Assembly: GCA_902489225.1 (NCBI GenBank)
Contig: CABTZA010000043.1
Span: 1 to 11,550, forward strand
DNA length: 11,550 bases
Reading direction: 5' to 3'
Source of the DNA: an uncultured Collinsella sp.
GTDB lineage: Bacteria > Actinomycetota > Coriobacteriia > Coriobacteriales > Coriobacteriaceae
Shown: piece after piece, positions 6,423-11,550 of the stretch
How the letters are laid out: the number at the start of each line of letters is the position of its first letter
Numbering within the stretch: position 1 is the first letter of the stretch
Program-made: the position numbers and the translations under genes
The notes under the pieces: model-generated
What the model was told of the DNA's origin: nothing
Seen by the model: the letters and a program-made list of their open reading frames with translations, nothing else
Databases searched by the model: none

Positions 6423-8549
6423 TTGAAAGAGAAGCTATTTCGATGGGTCGTGAAGCACCGCAAACCCATCATCGCGTTCTATGCGGTGGCAGCACTGGTA
6501 TGCCTGTTCCTGCGCCAGTTTGTAGGCGTTAACTACGACATTACGAGCTATCTGCCCGACGAAGCGGCGTCGACCGTCGCTCTGAATACCATGGGTGATG
6601 AGTTTGAGGGTGACATTCCCAACTGTCGCGTTATGGTGCCCAATGTCTCGATCGCTCAGGCGCTCAAATACAAGGACAAAATCAAAAAGGTCGACGGCGT
6701 CGAGGAGGTCCTATGGCTTGACGACGCGGCAGATATCGATCAGCCGCTTGCCACGCAAGACAAAGACACCGTTGAGACCTATTACAAAAAGAACAACGCC
6801 CTGTTTACGGTGACGGTTAATTCCGAAAAGGAGATCGAGGCAACCGACGCTATTCGAGATATCGTGGGCGACGAGGGCGCCATTACGGGCTCGGCCATGT
6901 CTAACGCGCTCGCCACCACATCGACCGAGCAGCAGATCAGCATTATCACGGTCGCTGTCATAGCGATTATCTTCGTGATTCTGGTCATCACGACTACCAG
7001 CTGGGCCGAACCCATCCTGGTGCTGCTGGGCCTGGGCGTCTCGGTGTTTATCAACTGGGGCACCAACCTCATCTTTGGCGAGATTAGCTTTGTCACCAAC
7101 TCTGCGGGCTCCATTTTGCAGGTTGCCATCGCGCTGGACTTCTCGGTCTTTTTGCTGCACCGCTTTAACGAGGAGCGTGGCCGCCACGGCAGCGTTGCCG
7201 AAGACATGGTGCAGTCGTGCTGCCTGTCCTCGGTCGCCGTGTTTTCGAGCGGTTGCACGGTCTGCATCGGCTTTATCGCGCTTGCCGCCATGCAGTTTAA
7301 GATCGGCCCCGACCTTGGTCTTGCCCTTGCAAAGGGTATCGCCATCAGCCTGGTATCGGTCTTTACCTTTGTTCCTTCGATGTTCGTTCAGTTCGATGGC
7401 TTTGTGCAAAAATCGCAGCACAGGCCCTTTGTCCCGCCGCTGGGTAAGTTCGCCCGTCTGGTGCTCAAGGTCTGTATCCCCGCTGCCGTCGTGATCCTCG
7501 CCGTGGTTTACCCTGCGCGTGTGGCATCGACCTCCAGCGATATCACGTACTACTACGGCACTTCGCACATTTTTGGTTCGGATACGCGGCTTGGTCAGGA
7601 TATGGACAAGGTCAAGGAGGTCTTTGGCAACTCCGATACCTACGTTGTGCTCGTTCCCCGTGGAGAGGTGAGCGAGGAGCAGGCACTCTCCAATGAGCTC
7701 AAGGCGCTCCCCGAGGTCAAGTCCATCCAGAGCTATGTTGACGTTGCGAGTCCCTATATCCCCACGGGCATGGCCGAAAAGGACACGCTCGATCTGGTGG
7801 AGGGAGAGCACTACAGCCGTTTGGTGCTCACGGTTACCGCGCCCTACGAGGGTCCGAGTACATTTAAGCTGGTCAAGAAGATTCGTTGTATCGCGGACAA
7901 ACATTATCCGGGTAAGGCAATGCTCGCCGGCGAGGGCGTGAGCACCACCGACCTTAAGGACACCATCACCGTCGATAAGAGCAAGGTCGACCTCATCGCC
8001 GTCGTGGCCGTGTTCGCGGTCTTGCTGCTGGCCACCAAGTCGCTGAGCCTGCCGATCATCTTGGTGCTCGTGATTGAGACCTCGATCTGGGTCAACTTTG
8101 CTGCACCGCTCTACACCGGTATGCACGAGTTCTTCCTCGCCTACTTAATTGTGAGCTCCATCCAGCTGGGCGTTGCCGTCGACTACGGCATCCTGATTGC
8201 TGACCGCTATCGTGAGGACCGCGTGACCATGCATAAGCGCGAAGCGCTACTCGAGACCATGGAAGCTTGCACGATTCCTGTTTTGACCTCTGGATCGGTT
8301 CTGCTAATCAGTGGCTTCCTGATCCATGCGATCTCGAGCCACGGCGTGCTCAAGCAGATCGGCTGGTTCCTGGGCGTCGGCGTGAGCATCTCCCTAGTCG
8401 CCGTACTCTTTGCGCTGCCGGGTTTCCTGTATGTGCTCGATGGCCTCATCGGCAAGACCACGCTCAAAGCTCATTTTTTGCCCAAGGATGCCCAGGATCC
8501 GGTTTCGGATACCACCGAGGCATCGGCTGCGGACGGCTCCGCTCAGTAA
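6423..8549 (+). CDS. MMPL/RND-family transporter, 12 membrane segments
   Basis: A 708-residue inner-membrane protein with the duplicated RND layout. TM1 (about 15-34) is followed by an extracytoplasmic porter domain (36-170) that begins NYDITSYLP, then TM2-TM6 (about 171-324). TM7 (346-363) is followed by a second porter domain (365-520), then TM8-TM12 (about 521-673) and a short polar tail. The proton-relay aspartates expected in TM4 and TM10 are visible: Asp239 in ALDFSVFLLHRFNEE and Asp587 in VAVDYGILIADRYRED. The family exports lipids, siderophores or hydrophobic compounds using the proton gradient. The substrate cannot be read from sequence. It starts at TTG, a weak start that may limit expression of a membrane pump. 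It is followed after 32 bp by a secreted heptad-repeat protein, very likely its partner. Confidence 0.9.
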   Translation: MKEKLFRWVVKHRKPIIAFYAVAALVCLFLRQFVGVNYDITSYLPDEAASTVALNTMGDEFEGDIPNCRVMVPNVSIAQALKYKDKIKKVDGVEEVLWLDDAADIDQPLATQDKDTVETYYKKNNALFTVTVNSEKEIEATDAIRDIVGDEGAITGSAMSNALATTSTEQQISIITVAVIAIIFVILVITTTSWAEPILVLLGLGVSVFINWGTNLIFGEISFVTNSAGSILQVAIALDFSVFLLHRFNEERGRHGSVAEDMVQSCCLSSVAVFSSGCTVCIGFIALAAMQFKIGPDLGLALAKGIAISLVSVFTFVPSMFVQFDGFVQKSQHRPFVPPLGKFARLVLKVCIPAAVVILAVVYPARVASTSSDITYYYGTSHIFGSDTRLGQDMDKVKEVFGNSDTYVVLVPRGEVSEEQALSNELKALPEVKSIQSYVDVASPYIPTGMAEKDTLDLVEGEHYSRLVLTVTAPYEGPSTFKLVKKIRCIADKHYPGKAMLAGEGVSTTDLKDTITVDKSKVDLIAVVAVFAVLLLATKSLSLPIILVLVIETSIWVNFAAPLYTGMHEFFLAYLIVSSIQLGVAVDYGILIADRYREDRVTMHKREALLETMEACTIPVLTSGSVLLISGFLIHAISSHGVLKQIGWFLGVGVSISLVAVLFALPGFLYVLDGLIGKTTLKAHFLPKDAQDPVSDTTEASAADGSAQ

Positions 8550-8581
8550 CGTTTTACAAAGCAGTTGGAAGGAATACCGCA

Positions 8582-11011
8582 ATGCATACCCATACCACTG
8601 ATACCGCTTCGAAAGAGCTCAAAGCCCAACGCGATCTTGTACGTCGTCCCCATAAGCGCATCGCTGCGCTCGCTCTTGCCGCCGGTCTGACCGTGGCCCT
8701 TACCGTTCCCGGTGCCGTTGTGTTCGCCGACGGCGTAGGGTCGACGAGCGCTGCCTCGGCTACGAGTGAACAGATGGCGACGGACTCCGATAACAGCACG
8801 CCGGGATATAAGAAAAACCAGGTCGTATACGTCAAAACCGATGCCGACGGCAATCGCACGGGTGTTTACGTGGTCAATAGCTTCGAGGCCAATAAGGGCG
8901 TCAAGATCGACGATGCCGGCACCTATAACAAAGTGACCAACCTATCGACGACTCAAAAACTAACGGACGACAGCGGGTCGGTTGCCGTTACGGGCCAGGG
9001 AGTGCAGGACTTTGTCTACCAGGGCGATCTGGACAAGAACACTCAGATGCCGTGGAACGTCACCGTGGCATACCAGCTCGATGGCCGCGATATCGACGCC
9101 AAGGATTTGGCGGGCAAGAGCGGCAAGCTCACCATGAAGCTCAAGGTCGAAAAGAATGACGACTATACCGGTGGCGATTATGCCGATAACTACCTGGTTC
9201 AGATTACCGGTCAGCTTAAGGATGCCGAGGCACACGATATTGAGGCTGAGGGCGCCACGGTTGCTGCCAACGGCTCCAACACGCAGCTTACCTACATGGT
9301 GATTCCCGGCAGCACCGGAGACTACACCATTACGACCGATGTTGAGGATTTTGAGTTTGATGGCTGGCAGATTGTCGGCGTGCCGCTGAATCTTGCCATC
9401 GATGTGGACTCGAGCAGCATGGATACGAGCCAGCTCGTGGAGCTCTCCAACGGTATTGCTACGGCCAATAGCGGTGCTGGCCAGGTTGCCGACGGTGTCA
9501 AGACGCTCGCGGCCTCGCTTGCCACGGCCAATACCGGTGCCGGCACGCTGTCCAGTGGCGCCGCTGCGCTCGCGGCGGGTACGAGTCAGCTCAACGCGCA
9601 GGTCCCCACGCTGGTCGAAGGCGTGAGCAACCTTAATGCCGGTGCCGAGGGGGTTAATGCCGGTGCCGTGCAGCTTAAGGGCGGTGCGTCCGATCTTTCG
9701 GCGGGCCTTTCCAAGCTGCAGGGGAGCGCACAGCAGATCTCGGGCGGCATAAGTGGAATTGCCGCTGGGTCCGATACGTACGTCGACGCGCTGACGCTGG
9801 GCAAGCAGGCTCAGGAGGCAAACCTTGCCAAGGCGCAGGCTGCGGCCAAGGCGGCCCAGGACGCCGTGACCGCTACGTCGGGCAACGCCTACAGCGCGCT
9901 GTACGGGCCGCAGGGTCTTACGGCGGCGCTCAGCGGCGAGGGGCAGTACCTTGCCGGTGCACAGCAGGCGCTCGGCGGGGCAAAGCAGGCCGCGAGCGCC
10001 ATGGGCAACGATGCGGCAAAGGCTAACGCCGAGAGCGCAAAGGCTGGCACCGAGAGCACCGTTGCATCTATTGCCGCTGCCAAGGCGGCGGTCGCCGATG
10101 CTCAGGACGCGCTGGATAACGCGGCCGATCTCGACTCCGCCAAGGCTGCGGCAGCCAAGCTAAGCGAGGCTACGGCACAGCTGGATGCCGCCACCGCAAG
10201 TGCCGGCAGTGCTGCTACCAGCGCGGGTGCCGCCGCCACGGCGGCATCGAGCGCCGATGCGACGGGTCTTACCGCGCTTCTCGATTCTGCATCCAATGCC
10301 GTTGCGGGCGCGCAGGGTCTTAACACGCAGGTGTCGCAGGGCCTTAAGGGTGCCGAGTCCATGTTTGGCACGCTTACCGATCAGGTTACGACTTTGGCCC
10401 AGGCGGCCGGCGCCCAGGGCGGCGCCCAGGGTGCCGTCACCGCGCTCGATAGCGCCATTCAGGGCTACACCACTGTCCAGGATGGCCAACAGCTGAGCCT
10501 GGCCGGAGCCATCGCCTATATGAACAGCGCGATCAACCCGGCAAACCCCACGGCCGTGAACCCCGGTCTTGTCGCCGGTGTTGGCTCTGCAGCAACGGGC
10601 GCGGGTCAGCTGAGCGATGGCGCCGCGGCTCTTGCCGCGGGCACCGACCAGCTTGCTGCGGGCACACAGCAGCTCAACGGTGCCACGCCCGCGCTTGCCA
10701 ACGGCGCATCACAGCTCAACAACGGTGCGGCGCAGCTCAAGACAGGTGCTGCTAGCCTTGCTAGCGGCATGAATCTTCTCTCCTCGGGTGCAGGTACGCT
10801 TGCCAGCGGCGCATCCGAGCTCGGCAACGGCATGCAGGAGCTTACCGACCGAACGAGCAATCTCGATACTCAGGTCATCGACACCGTTAAGGACAAGATC
10901 GAGGAAATGCTCAACCCCGGCTTTACGCCGACGGACTTTGTCAACGGCGAGCAGGGCGGACATATAAATCGCGTGCAGTTTATCTATATGACGGGCGCGA
11001 TCAGCAAGTAG
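8582..11011 (+). CDS. Secreted Leu-x-x-Gly heptad-repeat protein, YhgE/Pip-like, without a membrane domain
   Basis: An 809-residue protein with a signal peptide: basic HKR at 24-26, hydrophobic core about 27-46, and probable cleavage after VFA near 49. Residues 75-280 look like a beta-rich domain. Two blocks of heptads of the type LxxGAxxLxxG follow at about 288-395 and 664-755. They flank an Ala-rich, probably coiled-coil region (about 405-625, many AAKAA/ADA runs). The tail ends with a strand-like VQFIYMTGAISK. Such heptads occur in YhgE/Pip-type envelope proteins, which normally also carry several C-terminal membrane segments. None is present here, and I see no LPxTG motif or lipobox. It is probably released or held outside the membrane by the MMPL partner, as a periplasmic-adaptor-like or wall-spanning rod (inference). 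GGAAGGA lies 8 nt before the ATG. The frame is open upstream to 8267, but that part overlaps the MMPL gene. Confidence 0.88.
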   Translation: MHTHTTDTASKELKAQRDLVRRPHKRIAALALAAGLTVALTVPGAVVFADGVGSTSAASATSEQMATDSDNSTPGYKKNQVVYVKTDADGNRTGVYVVNSFEANKGVKIDDAGTYNKVTNLSTTQKLTDDSGSVAVTGQGVQDFVYQGDLDKNTQMPWNVTVAYQLDGRDIDAKDLAGKSGKLTMKLKVEKNDDYTGGDYADNYLVQITGQLKDAEAHDIEAEGATVAANGSNTQLTYMVIPGSTGDYTITTDVEDFEFDGWQIVGVPLNLAIDVDSSSMDTSQLVELSNGIATANSGAGQVADGVKTLAASLATANTGAGTLSSGAAALAAGTSQLNAQVPTLVEGVSNLNAGAEGVNAGAVQLKGGASDLSAGLSKLQGSAQQISGGISGIAAGSDTYVDALTLGKQAQEANLAKAQAAAKAAQDAVTATSGNAYSALYGPQGLTAALSGEGQYLAGAQQALGGAKQAASAMGNDAAKANAESAKAGTESTVASIAAAKAAVADAQDALDNAADLDSAKAAAAKLSEATAQLDAATASAGSAATSAGAAATAASSADATGLTALLDSASNAVAGAQGLNTQVSQGLKGAESMFGTLTDQVTTLAQAAGAQGGAQGAVTALDSAIQGYTTVQDGQQLSLAGAIAYMNSAINPANPTAVNPGLVAGVGSAATGAGQLSDGAAALAAGTDQLAAGTQQLNGATPALANGASQLNNGAAQLKTGAASLASGMNLLSSGAGTLASGASELGNGMQELTDRTSNLDTQVIDTVKDKIEEMLNPGFTPTDFVNGEQGGHINRVQFIYMTGAISK
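9443..9766 (+). repeat. Heptad-encoding repeat block 1
   Basis: This part of the secreted protein gene encodes successive seven-residue units with Leu and Gly at fixed spacing (for example SGAAALAAG and NAGAVQLKGG). The DNA repeats are imperfect, about 21 nt each, so this is protein-level periodicity and not a recent tandem expansion. Confidence 0.7.
10571..10846 (+). repeat. Heptad-encoding repeat block 2
   Basis: A second run of Leu-x-x-Gly heptads (for example LAAGTDQLAAGTQQLNG) near the C terminus. Its SDGAAALAAGTDQL closely echoes SSGAAALAAGTSQL in block 1, which suggests an ancient internal duplication around the Ala-rich core. Confidence 0.7.
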
Positions 11012-11058
11012 GCAGCCGCGCCCTTGTGGCGATTGGCATCGATAGCAAGTTATGAGGG

Positions 11059-11095
11059 GAGGGGCCGTCGGGCATTGTCTCGGCAGCCCCTCTTT
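11059..11095 (+). terminator. Probable terminator of the MMPL operon
   Basis: GAGGGGC-type sequence at 11059-11065 pairs with GCCCCTC at 11086-11092. After one mismatch, GTCG (11067-11070) pairs with CGGC (11081-11084). The stem is followed by only a short T-rich run (TCTTTG). It lies about 48 nt after the stop codon at 11011. Confidence 0.6.
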
Positions 11096-11123
11096 GCTGT
11101 CAGCGGCCACTTCGCGTCTTTGC

Positions 11124-11336
11124 AGAAGCTGTACCGCAAGATTTGTGTTTGGAAGGAGACGCGCTTTCTGCAAGGGGCGGAGCGCGGAAAGCATGTCCCG
11201 GATTTGATGCTCGGAACGGGATGAGCTTTCCGGATCGGACCCCAAGCGGAAAGCGCGTCCCGTTTCGGGGCTTCAGAATGGGACGCATCCGGAAACCGCA
11301 TCCCACTCTGAGCCGAAATTCCGGGATGAGATTTCC
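11124..11336. repeat. Array of alternating inverted half-sites with about 31-bp period
   Basis: Half-sites like GGAAAGCGCGTCCCG (R) and their inverses like CGGGATGAGCTTTCC (F) alternate: R about 11124 (decayed), F about 11156 (partial), R 11186, F 11217, R 11248, F 11280 (partial), R 11291, F 11323. Most steps are 30-32 nt. Neighbouring R/F pairs can fold as hairpins, for example 11186-11231 and 11291-11336, the latter with 12 of 14 arm positions paired. The last F unit continues CCGCCGAGGAC and matches the copy at 6245-6267. No transposase or cas gene is near. The layout suggests a compound REP/MITE-like element or a multi-site protein-binding array. Confidence 0.65.
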
Positions 11337-11366
11337 GCCGAGGACACCCTGCGCCGACGGCAACGC

Positions 11367-11400
11367 AAAAAGGGCGCCCGCGCGAATGCGGACGCCCTTG
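11367..11400 (-). terminator. Intrinsic terminator of the leftward gene at the right edge
   Basis: CGCCCTT (11393-11399) pairs with AAGGGCG (11370-11376). After one mismatch, GCGG (11388-11391) pairs with CCGC (11378-11381), closing a tetraloop. On the minus strand the stem runs into TTTTT (11371-11367). It lies about 50 nt beyond the stop codon at 11451. Confidence 0.8.
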
Positions 11401-11450
11401 TGTAGGGTCGAGATATCAACCAGCCAAGATATCGGCCCTGCGGCCAGCTC

Positions 11451-11550
11451 TTAGTAGTCGAACTGGTGGTAGTAGCGGCGGTACTTGAGGTTGTGCTTGG
11501 TGACCAGCTCGTAGTTGCGCGCGAGGCGGTCGGTGGTCAGCACGGACAGG
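11451..11550 (-). CDS. C-terminal end of an unrecognised gene (runs off the right edge)
   Basis: The minus strand encodes 32 residues ending LKYRRYYHQFDY before a TAA at 11453-11451. The frame is supported by GC-rich third positions (mostly C or G), typical of genes in this genome, and by the intrinsic terminator 50 nt downstream. The tail is rich in Tyr, Arg and His. I do not recognise the family, and too little is visible to assign a function. Confidence 0.7.
   Translation of the reverse strand, partial: LSVLTTDRLARNYELVTKHNLKYRRYYHQFDY

Larger units (their letters stand above)
11012..11450. other. Intergenic region with terminators and a repeat array
   Basis: About 440 bp between the convergent ends of the heptad-repeat gene and the next leftward gene. 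It holds a rightward terminator, an array of alternating inverted half-sites, and a leftward terminator. Open frames across it are short and follow the repeats, so none is called as a gene. Confidence 0.75.

Noticed and set aside
6711..8126. Long minus-strand open frame (471 codons) opposite the MMPL gene.
   Set aside because: The plus-strand protein has clear membrane segments and conserved aspartates; the antisense product is highly charged and His/Arg/Asp-rich without motifs.
8267..8581. Upstream extension of the heptad-repeat protein frame into the MMPL gene.
   Set aside because: The signal peptide begins just after the ATG at 8582, which has a good ribosome site. The extension only overlaps coding sequence in another frame.
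11124..11336. CRISPR array.
   Set aside because: Units alternate in orientation, repeats are only about 15 nt and imperfect, spacers are about as short, and no cas genes are present.

Overview
The window is GC-rich, tightly packed chromosomal DNA. The protein sequences, operon style and intergenic repeats suggest a gut actinobacterium of the class Coriobacteriia, probably Collinsella or a close relative. This assignment rests on impression and base composition, not on a marker gene.

Positions 1-6027 (minus strand) hold most of a histidine biosynthesis operon, transcribed right to left: hisZ-hisG (one fused ORF), hisD, hisC, hisB, hisH and the first 96 codons of hisA, which runs off the left edge. 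Spacing is very tight: hisD/hisC are 1 nt apart, hisC/hisB abut, and hisH/hisA overlap by ATGA. Two gaps break this pattern: 105 bp between hisZG and hisD, and 78 bp between hisB and hisH. The 78-bp gap holds a long REP-like hairpin. Upstream of hisZG lie a leader hairpin and a CTAG-centred palindrome overlapping a possible -10 element, together a plausible control region. The genes encode step 1 (HisG with its HisZ regulatory part), the HisH glutaminase half of the imidazole-glycerol phosphate synthase, the dehydratase (HisB), aminotransferase (HisC), histidinol dehydrogenase (HisD) and the start of the HisA isomerase. hisF and hisI/E are expected to the left.

Positions 6028-6422 are a divergent intergenic region of lower GC. 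It holds the his control elements, one copy of a dispersed inverted repeat, and a clear sigma-70-type promoter (TTGTAT-17-TATAAC) for the rightward operon.

Positions 6423-11011 (plus strand) hold a two-gene operon: an MMPL/RND-type 12-TM transporter starting at TTG, and an 809-residue secreted, Ala/Gly-rich protein with two blocks of Leu-x-x-Gly heptad repeats. The second protein resembles the extracellular part of YhgE/Pip proteins but lacks their membrane segments. The two probably form an envelope export module of unknown substrate.

Positions 11012-11450 are non-coding: an operon terminator, a striking array of alternating inverted half-sites spaced about 31 bp, and a terminator for a leftward gene of unknown function whose last 32 codons lie at 11451-11550. 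The array is related to the repeat at 6214-6267.
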